Counted from the stretch's first letter, positions 45,413 through 54,077 are shown. The stretch is DNA of 64,000 nt from Phaeovulum molybdatiresistens (GCF_023544865.1 NZ_JAMJFX010000007.1:62001-126000), one strand, 5' to 3'. Numbers and translations: made by a program. The notes: generated from the letters alone by a model not told the origin.

Positions 45413-45426
45413 ATTCCTCGCGGAAT
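45413..45426. promoter_or_regulatory. Candidate operator upstream of the rhodanese operon
   Basis: ATTCC-TCGC-GGAAT is a 5-bp inverted repeat 19 bases downstream of a TTGACC -35-like element (45394-45399) and 78 bases before the rhodanese ATG. Its form resembles ATTC-N-GAAT sites of persulfide-sensing ArsR regulators (SqrR/BigR), but the spacer is shorter than I recall for them. Confidence 0.35.
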
Positions 45427-45504
45427 ACCGGAACAATTTCCCTTGCCTTCCGTGCCGATTTGCCCATTTCAGGGCCAAACGGCAAGCATGGAAAGGGTTT
45501 GCAG

Positions 45505-46467
45505 ATGAAACAGTTTCTTGCAGCGACCACCTTCGCGGCACTGATCGCGGCCCCCTCGATGGGGGCGGCACAGACCAACCTGTTCGGCCCGCTGCTGACG
45601 CCCGCGGAATTCGCGGCGCTTCAGCCCACGACCGACGCGCTGGTGCTGGATATCCGCGTGTCCGACGGGGACAACAAGGCCGCGGATTATGATTCCGGTC
45701 ACATCGCGGGGGCGATCCACGCGCCCTACGGGCTGTTCCGCGGCCCGAAGGAAAACCCCGGCGCCGTGCCCTCGGCCGACAAGCTGACCGAGGTGCTGCG
45801 CGGTCTGGGCGTCACCCATGACCGGCCCACGCTGATCGTGCATCAGGGCAAGGACGAAACCGATTTCGGCGCCGCCGCGAGGGTTTACTGGACGCTGAAA
45901 TCCAGCGGCGTCAGCCAGCTGGCGATCCTGAACGGCGGCATGAATGCCTGGACCGAGGCCAGGCTGGACCTGTCGACCGTGCCGGGCGTGGCCCAGCCCA
46001 GCGACATCACCGTGACGCTGGCCGATGACTGGCTGGCCACCACCGATGACATCGTGCAGGTGGTCGAGGGCAAGGACAGCGCGCGCCTGGTCGATTCGCG
46101 CCCTGAATCCTTCTGGGTGGGCGAACAGGCCCACGGCGCCGCCGCGCGCCCGGGCACACTGCCGCAATCGGAATTCTTCACCCATTCGCGCTGGTTCGGC
46201 ACGACACCCAGCAAGATCGACGTGGACACCGTCAAGCGCCTGGCCGCCGAGGCGGGCTATACCAACGCCGATGCGCCGCTGGTGTCGTTCTGCAACACCG
46301 GGCATTGGGCCGCGACCAACTGGTTTGCGTTAAGCGAGCTGGCCGGGGTTGAACAGGTAAAGCTTTACCCCGATTCGATGGTGGGCTGGTCGCAGGCGGG
46401 TCTGCCGATGGACAATGTTCCCGGGCCGATCCGCAACCTGTGGAACCAGATCACGAGCGTGTTCTAA
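45505..46467 (+). CDS. Exported tandem-rhodanese thiosulfate sulfurtransferase
   Basis: This 320-residue protein has a Sec signal (about 1-21, ending SMGAAQ) and two rhodanese domains. The first (about 30-160) has no cysteine where the active site would be (VHQGKDETDFG). The second (about 185-305) has the only cysteine of the protein, Cys263, in VSFCNTGHWAATNW. It should transfer sulfur from thiosulfate or persulfide in the periplasm. The ATG at 45505 has AAAGGG upstream. A TsuA-like importer gene follows after 3 bases, so the two probably act in one sulfur-uptake route. Confidence 0.93.
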   Translation: MKQFLAATTFAALIAAPSMGAAQTNLFGPLLTPAEFAALQPTTDALVLDIRVSDGDNKAADYDSGHIAGAIHAPYGLFRGPKENPGAVPSADKLTEVLRGLGVTHDRPTLIVHQGKDETDFGAAARVYWTLKSSGVSQLAILNGGMNAWTEARLDLSTVPGVAQPSDITVTLADDWLATTDDIVQVVEGKDSARLVDSRPESFWVGEQAHGAAARPGTLPQSEFFTHSRWFGTTPSKIDVDTVKRLAAEAGYTNADAPLVSFCNTGHWAATNWFALSELAGVEQVKLYPDSMVGWSQAGLPMDNVPGPIRNLWNQITSVF

Positions 46468-46470
46468 GCC

Positions 46471-47595
46471 ATGGCGCAGGTGGAACATCTGCCCGCCGGT
46501 CCCGTGCGCCTGTTCGGGCGGGCGGGGCTTGTGGCGGGGGCGGGGGCGCTGGTGCTGGCGGTGGCGGCGCTTGCGGGCGCGCGCTACGGCCTGCTGCTGC
46601 TGATCGGGCTGGGCTTTGGCATCGCGCTTGAGGGGCTGCGCTTTGGCTTTGCCGGGCCCTGGCGCGCGATGATCCTGCGCCGCGAACCCGCGGGCATCCT
46701 GGCGCAGCTTTTGGCGATCGCGCTGGTCGCGGTGGTGGCCTTCCCGCTGATCGGCGCCAACCCCGGTGAACTGGTCGGCGCCCATGCCCCCGTCGGCGTG
46801 GCGATGATCGGCGGGGCCTTTGTCTTTGGCGCGGCGATGCAGCTGGTGCTGGGCTGCGGGTCCGGCACGCTGGTCAATGCGGGCAGCGGCAATGCGGTGG
46901 CGGCGGTGGCGCTGCCGTTCTTTGCCATCGGCAGCTTTGCCGGCACGCTGCATATCGATTGGTGGATGGGGCTGGGATCGGCCCCGGTGGTGGCGCTGTC
47001 GGGGACCACGGGGCTGGCGGTGACGCTGGCGGCACTGGCGGCGGTGGCGGCGCTGGTCTGGTGGCTGGGCGCGCCGCATAACCGCAAGCTGCCGCGCCGT
47101 CTGGTCTTTGCGGCGCTGGCGCTGGCGGTGCTGGCGGTGCTGAACCTGGTGGTCGCGGGCCAGCCCTGGGGCGTGGTCTATGGCCTGGGCCTGTGGGTCG
47201 GCAAGGGCGCGCAGGCGCTGGGGGCGGATCTGTCGGCCACCGGCTTCTGGGCGGCGCCCGGCAATGCCGAACGTCTGGGGCAAAGCCTGCTGACGGATGT
47301 GACCTCATTGACCAATCTGGGCATCATCGCGGGGGCCTTCCTGGTCAGCGTCTGGCGCGGCGGTCTGCGTGACCGGGTGGCGCGCCTGCCGGCGCGGGCC
47401 TGGATCGCGGCGGTGGTCGCGGGGCTGGCGCTTGGCTATTCGTCGCGGCTGGCGTTTGGTTGCAACGTGGGGGCCTTTTTCAGCGGCATTTCCACCGGCA
47501 GCCTGCACGGCTGGGTCTGGTTCGTGGCGGCCTTCGCGGGCAGCTATTACGGCATCAAGCTGCGCCCACTGGTCGGGCTGGAGGCAAAGGCATGA
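46471..47595 (+). CDS. YeeE/YedE-family (TsuA-like) sulfur-compound transporter
   Basis: This 374-residue membrane protein has about nine or ten spans and two repeated motifs with the only cysteines: LGCGSGTLVNAGSG (Cys129) and AFGCNVGAFFSGISTG (Cys331). These match the central cysteine gates of thiosulfate importers of the TsuA type. By homology it moves thiosulfate or a related sulfur species across the inner membrane. Its start is 3 bases after the rhodanese stop, and the next small gene overlaps its stop by 4 bases. Confidence 0.9.
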   Translation: MAQVEHLPAGPVRLFGRAGLVAGAGALVLAVAALAGARYGLLLLIGLGFGIALEGLRFGFAGPWRAMILRREPAGILAQLLAIALVAVVAFPLIGANPGELVGAHAPVGVAMIGGAFVFGAAMQLVLGCGSGTLVNAGSGNAVAAVALPFFAIGSFAGTLHIDWWMGLGSAPVVALSGTTGLAVTLAALAAVAALVWWLGAPHNRKLPRRLVFAALALAVLAVLNLVVAGQPWGVVYGLGLWVGKGAQALGADLSATGFWAAPGNAERLGQSLLTDVTSLTNLGIIAGAFLVSVWRGGLRDRVARLPARAWIAAVVAGLALGYSSRLAFGCNVGAFFSGISTGSLHGWVWFVAAFAGSYYGIKLRPLVGLEAKA

Positions 47596-47759
47596 CGCGG
47601 GCACCTGTGGCATGGGGCGTGCTGGTGCTGATCGGGGCGGTGGTGCTGGCCGATCTGGCGGGCAGCGCGCCGCTGAACCCCTACAAGGCGCCGCCCGCGC
47701 TGGCGCTGGGGTCGGGGCAGGCGGCCAGCGGCGCGCATTGCGCGGCCCCGCCGAAGTGA
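47592..47759 (+). CDS. 55-residue single-span membrane peptide with C-terminal cysteine
   Basis: The ATG overlaps the TsuA-like stop (ATGA). The peptide has one hydrophobic span (about 6-24) and a short Pro/Ala-rich periplasmic or cytoplasmic tail with a single cysteine, Cys50 in SGAHCAAPPK. I do not recognise a family. The tight coupling, in-frame length and following terminator make it very likely to be translated. A role in passing sulfur to or from the importer is an inference from the free cysteine and position only. Confidence 0.7.
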   Translation: MTRAPVAWGVLVLIGAVVLADLAGSAPLNPYKAPPALALGSGQAASGAHCAAPPK

Positions 47760-47771
47760 CGAAGTTGAACT

Positions 47772-47802
47772 GGAAAGGGCCGGGATATCCCGGCCCTTTT
47801 CC
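47772..47802. terminator. Bidirectional terminator of the rhodanese operon and gpx
   Basis: GGAAAGGGCCGGGAT and ATCCCGGCCCTTTTCC form an almost perfect 15-bp stem flanked by A- and T-runs. It sits between the last small gene and the convergent glutathione peroxidase stop. Confidence 0.85.
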
Positions 47803-47804
47803 TG

Positions 47805-48362
47805 TCAGGCCCGTGGCAAAAGCGGGCGAAAGGCGTTCACGATCGGCGCCGCATCGGGCCGGGTGGGCGATCCCCAGGTGGCGACAACCTCACCCGCGGG
47901 GCCCAGCAGCACCTTGTTGAAATTCCAGCGCGGCACAAAGCCATGCGCATCGCGCAGCCAGCGGTAAAAGGGATGCACCTCGCCGCGCGCGACATGGACG
48001 ATATCGGTCATCGGCAGGGTCAGGCCATAGGTCAGGGTGCAGAATTCCTTGACCGCCGCGGCATCGTCCAGTTCCTGGCGGAAATCATCCGAGGGCACGG
48101 CCAGCACCACAAGCCCCTTTGGCCCCCAGCTGTCATGCAGCGCCTGCATCTGTTCCAGCTGCGGCGTGAACCCGCACAGCGAGGCGGTATTGACCACCAG
48201 CACCGGGCGGCCGCGCCACAGGGCGGTGTCGATCACGCCCCCGTCGATCGAGGGGAAGGTAAAGCTGGGCTGGCTGTCGGCATGGGCCCCGCGTCCGGCC
48301 AGGGTGGTGGCCGCAGCGGTGGGCAGGGCGGCCAGAAGGCCAAGGGCGTGGCGGCGGTGCAT
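47805..48362 (-). CDS. Exported glutathione peroxidase-family protein
   Basis: This 185-residue thiol peroxidase has an N-terminal export signal with twin arginines (MHRRHALGLLAALPTAAA). The catalytic Cys motif is NTASLCGFTPQLEQMQ, the Gln partner is in VPSDDFRQELDD and the Trp/Asn pair in PRWNFNKVLL. It should reduce peroxides in the periplasm with a thioredoxin-like or other thiol donor. The start is the ATG at 48362, since GGAGG lies 5 bases upstream; the adjacent ATG (48365) is too close to it. The Tat or Sec route cannot be decided. Confidence 0.88.
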   Translation of the reverse strand: MHRRHALGLLAALPTAAATTLAGRGAHADSQPSFTFPSIDGGVIDTALWRGRPVLVVNTASLCGFTPQLEQMQALHDSWGPKGLVVLAVPSDDFRQELDDAAAVKEFCTLTYGLTLPMTDIVHVARGEVHPFYRWLRDAHGFVPRWNFNKVLLGPAGEVVATWGSPTRPDAAPIVNAFRPLLPRA

Positions 48363-48413
48363 CATCTCCTCCGGTCGGGACTGCCACAAAGGTAGGGCGC
48401 GCCGCGCAAAGGA

Positions 48414-48438
48414 AAAGGGCCGGAAGATCCGGCCCTTT
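48414..48438 (-). terminator. Terminator of the xdh-BMP transporter operon
   Basis: The perfect 10-bp stem AAAGGGCCGG / CCGGCCCTTT is followed on the minus strand by TTTTCC. It lies 20 bases past the stop of the BMP-family binding-protein gene. Confidence 0.85.
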
Positions 48439-48457
48439 CGCATGCGTTCGGGGGGGC

Positions 48458-49540
48458 TTACTTCGGCAGTTCGGCGGTGATGCCTTCGACGTAGAAGTTC
48501 AGGCCCGACAGTTCCTCATCAGTGGCGACCTGACCTTCGGCCAGCCAGGCGCTGCCGTCCTGCTTGTTCAACGGGCCGGTGAAGGGGTGGTATTCGCCCG
48601 ATGCGATCTTGTCGCGAAGTGCCTCGGCCTCGGCCTTGACCTCGGCGGGGACGGCCTCGGTGATTTCGCCGATCACGACCTCGCCATCACCGATCCCGCC
48701 CCAGGTGGCGCTGGATTCCCAGGTGCCGTCCAGCATCATGCCGACGCGCTTGACGTAATAGGGGTCCCAGTTGTCGATGATCGAGGAAATCCGCGGCGCG
48801 GGGGCAAATGATCCCATATCGGATGCCTGACCAAAGCTGTAGATCCCGGCCTCTTGCGCCTTGGCCTGCGGCGCGGTGGAATCGGTGTGCTGCAGGATGA
48901 CGTCCACGCCTTCGGCGATCAGCGCGGCGGCGGCGTCCGCCTCTTTCGCGGGGTCGAACCAAGTGTAGGCCCAGACCACCTTCATTTCCACATCCGGGTT
49001 CACCTTGCGGGCGTGGATGAAGGACGAGTTGATGCCCTGCACCACCTCGGGGATCGGGAAGGACCCGATGTAGCCGATCTTGTTCGACTTGGTCATATGG
49101 CCCGCGATCGTGCCCAGAACGGCGCGGCCTTCGTAGAAGCGCGCGTCATAGGTGGCGACGTTGTCGGCGCGCTTGTAGCCGGTGGCATGTTCGAATTTCA
49201 CATCCGGGAATTTGGCCGCGACATTCATCACCGCATCCATGAAGCCGAACGAGGTCGCGAAGATCAGCTTGTTGCCTTCCAGCGCCATCTGCGTCAGCAC
49301 GCGTTCGGCATCGGGGCCTTCGGGCACGCTTTCGACGTAAGAGGTGACGACGCGGTCGCCATAGGCGGCCTCAACCGCCTTGCGGCCCAGATCGTGCTGA
49401 TAGGACCAGCCCATGTCGCCCACCGGGCCGACATAGATGAAGCCCACCTTCAGCGGGTCCTGGGCAAAGGCGGGCAGGGTGGTCGCGGCGGCCAGCAGGG
49501 CGGTCGCGGCGGTGGTGGTCAGAAAGGATCTGCGGTTCAT
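48458..49540 (-). CDS. BMP-family (nucleoside/purine) ABC substrate-binding protein
   Basis: This 360-residue protein has a signal with a twin-arginine-type start (MNRRSFLTTTAATALL, cleavage near residue 25) and a BMP/PnrA-like fold. It begins LKVGFIYVGPVGDMGWSYQH and includes YIGSFPIPEVVQGINSSF and DVILQHTDSTAP. The family binds nucleosides or purine-related ligands. The ATG at 49540 has GGGGAGC upstream. It is the last gene of an operon with two permeases, an ATPase and the xanthine dehydrogenase genes, so a purine base or nucleoside is the likely ligand. Confidence 0.93.
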   Translation of the reverse strand: MNRRSFLTTTAATALLAAATTLPAFAQDPLKVGFIYVGPVGDMGWSYQHDLGRKAVEAAYGDRVVTSYVESVPEGPDAERVLTQMALEGNKLIFATSFGFMDAVMNVAAKFPDVKFEHATGYKRADNVATYDARFYEGRAVLGTIAGHMTKSNKIGYIGSFPIPEVVQGINSSFIHARKVNPDVEMKVVWAYTWFDPAKEADAAAALIAEGVDVILQHTDSTAPQAKAQEAGIYSFGQASDMGSFAPAPRISSIIDNWDPYYVKRVGMMLDGTWESSATWGGIGDGEVVIGEITEAVPAEVKAEAEALRDKIASGEYHPFTGPLNKQDGSAWLAEGQVATDEELSGLNFYVEGITAELPK

Positions 49541-49586
49541 GGGTGCTCCCCGTTGGTTAAGGCCCCTGCGGGCCGGGTGATGGGCC

Positions 49587-50519
49587 TCAGGTCGAGGCAT
49601 GGAAGGATCGGCCAAGGGCGGCCGGTGCCGCCTGCGCGCCGCGCCGGTGCAGCGCGGTGATCAGCACAAGCGCCACGATGGTCACGACATAGGGCGCCAT
49701 GGTCAGCAGATGCACCGGGATCTTGTAACCCGCCGCCTGCATCTGCAGCTGGATCGCGGTGATGCCGCCGAACAGATAGGCCCCCAGCAGCACCCGTTCC
49801 GGCCGCCAGCTGGCAAAGACCACGATCGCCAGCGCGATCCAGCCCGCGCCCGCGGTCATGCCTTCGGTCCATTGCGGCACGCGCACCAGGCTAAGGTAGG
49901 CGCCCCCCAGACCCGCCAGCGCCCCGCCAAAGGCCAGCGCGGTCACCCGCACCGCCACCACCCGGTAGCCAAGCGCATGGGCGGCATCATGGTTTTCGCC
50001 CACCGCGCGCAGGATCAGCCCGGCGCGGGAATGGCGCAGGAACCACCACGTCGCCGCCACCAGCGCCAGCGATGCATAGACCATCCAGTCATGCGAAAAG
50101 AGGATGCGCCCCGCCACCGGGATCTCGGCCAGCGGCCCGAAGGGCAGCTTGGGCGTGGGCGGCGGGCGCACCCCCTCAAAGCCCTTGCCGATCAGCGCCG
50201 ACAGGCCCAGCCCGAACAGCGTAAGCGCAAGCCCCGTGGCGACCTGATTGGACAGCAGAACCTGCGTCAGAAAGGCAAAGATCAGCGCCATCGCGGCCCC
50301 CGCCAGCGCCCCGCCCAGAAAGCCCAGAACCGGGCTGCCCGTGGCCACGGCCGCGGCAAAGCCGCCCACCGCGCCCATGATCATCATCCCCTCGACCCCA
50401 AGGTTCAGCACGCCTGCCTTTTCGGCCACCAGCTCGCCCGTGGCGGCCAGCAGAACGGGGGTTGAGGCCGCCATCAGCGTGGCGATCAGCACCACGATAT
50501 CGATACCGCCAAGGATCAT
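49587..50519 (-). CDS. ABC transporter permease of the BMP-linked system (second permease)
   Basis: This 310-residue permease has about eight to ten spans of the BPD_transp_2 (branched-chain/sugar/nucleoside) type, starting with LLAATGELVAEKAGVLNLGV and GMMIMGAVGGFAAAVATG. It forms the membrane channel with the other permease. Its ATG overlaps the end of that gene by 4 bases, and the binding-protein gene starts 46 bases later. Confidence 0.94.
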   Translation of the reverse strand: MILGGIDIVVLIATLMAASTPVLLAATGELVAEKAGVLNLGVEGMMIMGAVGGFAAAVATGSPVLGFLGGALAGAAMALIFAFLTQVLLSNQVATGLALTLFGLGLSALIGKGFEGVRPPPTPKLPFGPLAEIPVAGRILFSHDWMVYASLALVAATWWFLRHSRAGLILRAVGENHDAAHALGYRVVAVRVTALAFGGALAGLGGAYLSLVRVPQWTEGMTAGAGWIALAIVVFASWRPERVLLGAYLFGGITAIQLQMQAAGYKIPVHLLTMAPYVVTIVALVLITALHRRGAQAAPAALGRSFHAST

Positions 50520-51595
50520 GCCGGTGCCCCCCCGAAACGGATGCGGTAATTGGTCAACAAGTCAAAGCCCAGCAGGAAGAACAGCAACATCCCCTGAAAC
50601 ACCTGAATCGCCGCAGCCGGCAGTTGCAGCATCAGCTGCGCCATGTCGCCGCCGATATAGGTCAGCGCCATCAACAGCCCCGCCAGCAGGATGCCGATCG
50701 GATGCAGCCGGCCCAGAAAGGCCACGATGATCGCGGTAAAGCCATAGCCCGCGTTGAAGGCATCGGTGATCTGGCCCGATGGGCCCGCCACCTCAAACAG
50801 ACCCGCCAGCCCCGCCAGCGCACCCGACAGCCCCAGGCACGCCACCACCAGCCGCGCGGGCACCACGCCGGCAAAGCGCGCGGCCTTGGGCGCCTCGCCC
50901 GCGACGCGGATGCGGAAGCCCGCGATATGGCGGTGCATCAGAACATAGGTGCCGATCACCGCCAGCAGCGCCGCGACCACGCCCCAGTGCATCCCCGTGC
51001 CCGCGATCAGTTCGGGGTTATGGGCGGACGGATATTGCTGCAGGTTGCGCGACCCGGGAAAGCCAAAGCCCTGCGGGTTCTTCATCGGGCCAAAGGCCAT
51101 GTAGGCCAGCAGGTTCTGCGCCACATAGACCAGCATCAAAGACACCAGGATTTCCGAGACGCCAAAGCGGTTCTTCAGCAGCGCCGGGATCATCGCCCAG
51201 ACCAGCCCGCCAATCCCCCCCGCGACCACCATCGCCGGGAACAGCAACGCGCTTTCGGCCGGAAAGACCGCCAGCGCCACGCCCGCGCCACAGATCGCGC
51301 CGATGATATATTGTCCCTCGGCGCCGATGTTCCAGATGCCCGCGCGAAAGCCAACCGCCAGCCCCGAGGCGATCAGGATCAGCGGCCCCGCCTTGACCAG
51401 CAGCTGGCCGCGGAAATAGCCCGCATTGGGGCCGAACAGCGGGTCCCAGAAGATGGTGCGGATCGCCGCCACCGGGTCCTTGCCCAGGGCCGCGAACAAG
51501 ATGCCCCCCGCGATCATCGTGGCGATGACGGCGATGATCGGGGTCGTGACCGACCACATCCGCGACGGCATCGGCCGTTTGACAAGGGTGATCAT
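50516..51595 (-). CDS. ABC transporter permease of the BMP-linked system (first permease)
   Basis: This 359-residue permease is the longer partner, with a cytoplasmic N-terminus (MITLVKRPMPSRMWS) and about ten spans. Family residues AGIWNIGAEGQYIIGAICG lie in mid-protein. Its ATG overlaps the ATPase stop by 4 bases and its stop overlaps the next permease start, so the three are translationally coupled. Confidence 0.94.
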   Translation of the reverse strand: MITLVKRPMPSRMWSVTTPIIAVIATMIAGGILFAALGKDPVAAIRTIFWDPLFGPNAGYFRGQLLVKAGPLILIASGLAVGFRAGIWNIGAEGQYIIGAICGAGVALAVFPAESALLFPAMVVAGGIGGLVWAMIPALLKNRFGVSEILVSLMLVYVAQNLLAYMAFGPMKNPQGFGFPGSRNLQQYPSAHNPELIAGTGMHWGVVAALLAVIGTYVLMHRHIAGFRIRVAGEAPKAARFAGVVPARLVVACLGLSGALAGLAGLFEVAGPSGQITDAFNAGYGFTAIIVAFLGRLHPIGILLAGLLMALTYIGGDMAQLMLQLPAAAIQVFQGMLLFFLLGFDLLTNYRIRFGGAPA

Positions 51596-53100
51596 GGTGC
51601 GGCCTCCTGCATGCCGTGGGCGCCGCCCAGCATCAGCCCGATTTCCTCAAGCGTCAGCTGCGCGGTGTCGCGCGGGGCCGACAGGCGGCCTTCGTTCAGC
51701 GCGGCGAACCGATCCGAGATTTCCAGAAGCTCATCCAGATCCTGGCTGATCGCGATCACCGCCGCCCCGCGCGCGGCCAGATCCAGCAGCGCCTGGCGGA
51801 TCGCGGCGGCGGCGGCGGCATCCACGCCCCAGGTCGGCTGGTTGACCACAAGAACCACGGGGTCCTGCAAAACCTCGCGCCCGATGACGAATTTCTGCAG
51901 GTTGCCCCCCGAAAGGGCGCGCGCGGCCACATCGGGGCCGGGCGTGCGCACGTCAAAGGCGGAAATCACCGATTGCGCGAAACTGCGCGCGGCGGATTTG
52001 TCGATAAAGCCCTTGCGGGTCAAGGGCTTGCGGACCGTTCCTGTCAGGATCGCATTGTCCGTCAGGCTAAGGTCGGGGGCGGCGGCATGGCCCAGCCGTT
52101 CTTCGGGCGCGGCCAGCACACCCAGGCGGCGGCGCGCATTGGGCCCCAGCGCGGCGATGTCGCGCCCGTCCAGCAGCACCGTGCCCGGCGCCGTGGGCCG
52201 TTCGCCCGACAGCGCCGCCAGCAGCTCTTCCTGACCGTTGCCCGCAACCCCGCCGATGCCCAGAACCTCGCCCCGGCGCAGATCGAATCCCACGCCGCGC
52301 AGCGCCGGGCCAAAGGGCGACAGCGGCGCCAGATCCAGCCCCGCCACCTGCAAGACCATCGCGCCCGCGCGCCGCCCCGTGCGGTCCACGGGCTTCAGTT
52401 CCGCCCCTACCATCATCTCGGCCAGTTCGCGCGCCGATTTGTCGCGCGGCGCGCAGCTCGCCACCACGCGGCCCCCGCGCAGGATCGTGGCGGTGTCGCA
52501 CAGCGCGCGGATTTCCTCCAGCTTGTGCGAGATATACAGGATCGCCGTGCCCTCGGCGGCCAGCTTGCGCAGCGTGTGGAACAGGATCTCCACCTCTTGC
52601 GGGGTCAGCACGCTGGTCGGTTCGTCCATGATCAGCAGTTTCGGGTCCTGCAGCAGGCAGCGGATGATCTCGACCCGCTGGCGTTCACCCGCCGACAGAT
52701 CGCCCACCGTGCGGTTTGGGTCCAGCGGCAGGCCATAGGCATTCGACACCGCACGGATGCGCCCCGCCAGCGCGCGCATCGGCGGCGGGTTTTCCATGCC
52801 AAGCGCCACGTTTTCGGCCACGCTCAGCGCCTCGAACAGCGAGAAATGCTGAAACACCATCGCCACGCCCGCGGCGCGCGCCGCGCGCGGTTCGGCCGGC
52901 TCATAGGGCGCGCCATGCAGGCGCATCGCGCCCGCATCCGGCTTGACCAGCCCGTAGATCATCTTGACCAGCGTGGATTTGCCCGCGCCGTTTTCGCCCA
53001 GCAGCGCATGCACCTCGCCCGGGGCGACGGCAAAGCTGACCCCGTCATTGGCCAGCACGCCCGGATAGGCCTTGGTCAGCCCCTCGACCGTCAACAGCAT
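51592..53100 (-). CDS. Tandem-domain ABC transporter ATPase (nucleoside/purine uptake)
   Basis: This 502-residue ATPase has two nucleotide-binding halves, as in sugar and nucleoside importers. Half 1 carries Walker A LLGENGAGKSTLVKM (about 35-49), signature LSAGERQRVEI and Walker B LLIMDEPTSVLTP. Half 2 has a degenerate Walker A (GIGGVAGNGQEELLAAL) and signature ALSGGNLQKF, with VLVVNQPTWGVD as Walker B. The ATG at 53100 begins the domain (MLLTVEGLTKAYPG). xdhC ends 35 bases upstream, and a 12-bp tandem duplication lies in between. Confidence 0.95.
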   Translation of the reverse strand: MLLTVEGLTKAYPGVLANDGVSFAVAPGEVHALLGENGAGKSTLVKMIYGLVKPDAGAMRLHGAPYEPAEPRAARAAGVAMVFQHFSLFEALSVAENVALGMENPPPMRALAGRIRAVSNAYGLPLDPNRTVGDLSAGERQRVEIIRCLLQDPKLLIMDEPTSVLTPQEVEILFHTLRKLAAEGTAILYISHKLEEIRALCDTATILRGGRVVASCAPRDKSARELAEMMVGAELKPVDRTGRRAGAMVLQVAGLDLAPLSPFGPALRGVGFDLRRGEVLGIGGVAGNGQEELLAALSGERPTAPGTVLLDGRDIAALGPNARRRLGVLAAPEERLGHAAAPDLSLTDNAILTGTVRKPLTRKGFIDKSAARSFAQSVISAFDVRTPGPDVAARALSGGNLQKFVIGREVLQDPVVLVVNQPTWGVDAAAAAAIRQALLDLAARGAAVIAISQDLDELLEISDRFAALNEGRLSAPRDTAQLTLEEIGLMLGGAHGMQEAAP

Positions 53101-53110
53101 GTTCTGTTCC

Positions 53111-53134
53111 GTTCCGTCCCCAGTTCCGTCCCCA
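53111..53134. repeat. 12-bp tandem duplication in the xdhC-ABC ATPase gap
   Basis: GTTCCGTCCCCA occurs twice in tandem, preceded by a partial GTTCC. It lies in the 35-base gap between xdhC and the ATPase gene, where it changes spacing but no coding sequence. Confidence 0.7.
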
Positions 53135-53135
53135 G

Positions 53136-54077
53136 TCACACGGCGCATCCTTTTGCGGTTGGTGCGACCGTTCGGGCCGCCGCGCTCTGGTCCCTCAGTA
53201 GCGCGGCTGCGACCCCCACCGCAATGGCCTGCGGATGTTTGCCAAGGCCGGGATCGCCAATCGGGCAGGTGATGCGCGAAATTGCGGCGTCGTGATGGCC
53301 AAGTGCCCGCAGCCGCGCCCGAAACCGCGCCGCCTTGCTGGCCGAACCGATCAGCCCAAGGCCGGCACAGCCATGCCCCAGCAGCCGGTGGCACAGCTCC
53401 AGGTCCAGCGCATGCGAATAGGTCAGCACCAGATGATGCGCCCCGCGCGGCGCCAGTGCCACCAGATCGGCGGGGTTTTCCGCGATCAAGGGCGTCACGC
53501 CCGTGGGCAGGTCGGGAAAACGATCCGCCCCGGTGTCGGCCCAGTGCAGCGCCAGCCCCGGCAGCGGCGCCAGCACCGACACCACCGCGCGCCCGACATG
53601 GCCCGCCCCCCAGATCCAGACCGGCATGGGCTGCGGCGCCACCGCCTCGATCAGCCAGCCGTCGCGCAACAGCGGCGGGGCCGCGCCCCGGTCGCGGGCG
53701 CGGGCCAGCGCGCGGGCGACAGACAGCGGTATCGTGGCGGGGCCCTCGATCCGGCGGGCGTGAAGGGGGCCGGTCAGCGCGGCAACTGCACCAGCCTCCC
53801 AGACCTCATAGGCCAGCGTCACCGCGCCGCCGCAGCACTGCCCCAGCGCCGGGCCAAGGGCGATCCGGTCCAGCCGCGGGGCGGTTAGGGCGCGGGCCTT
53901 GGCGATCGCCTCGAACTCCAGCCGGCCGCCGCCGATCGTGCCTTCGGTCGCGTCCCGCCAGACCAGCATCGCGGCCCCGGCCTCGCGCGGGGCCGATCCG
54001 CGGGCCTCGGCCACCAGCACCCGCACGAAGGGGCCGCGCGCCGCCGCACGGGCCAGCGTTTCGGGGCACAAAGTCAT
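53136..54077 (-). CDS. xdhC: XdhC, molybdenum-cofactor chaperone of xanthine dehydrogenase
   Basis: This 313-residue protein binds, sulfurates and inserts molybdopterin cofactor into XdhB. The N-terminal XdhC/CoxI domain has VRVLVAEARGSAPREAGAAM and EGTIGGGRLEFEAI, then LGQCCGGAVTLAYE. A C-terminal Rossmann domain starts WIWGAGHVGRAVVSVLAPLP and ends with LIGSASKAARFRARL and ITCPIGDPGLGKHPQAIAV. Its ATG overlaps the xdhB stop by 4 bases. Confidence 0.95.
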   Translation of the reverse strand: MTLCPETLARAAARGPFVRVLVAEARGSAPREAGAAMLVWRDATEGTIGGGRLEFEAIAKARALTAPRLDRIALGPALGQCCGGAVTLAYEVWEAGAVAALTGPLHARRIEGPATIPLSVARALARARDRGAAPPLLRDGWLIEAVAPQPMPVWIWGAGHVGRAVVSVLAPLPGLALHWADTGADRFPDLPTGVTPLIAENPADLVALAPRGAHHLVLTYSHALDLELCHRLLGHGCAGLGLIGSASKAARFRARLRALGHHDAAISRITCPIGDPGLGKHPQAIAVGVAAALLRDQSAAARTVAPTAKGCAV

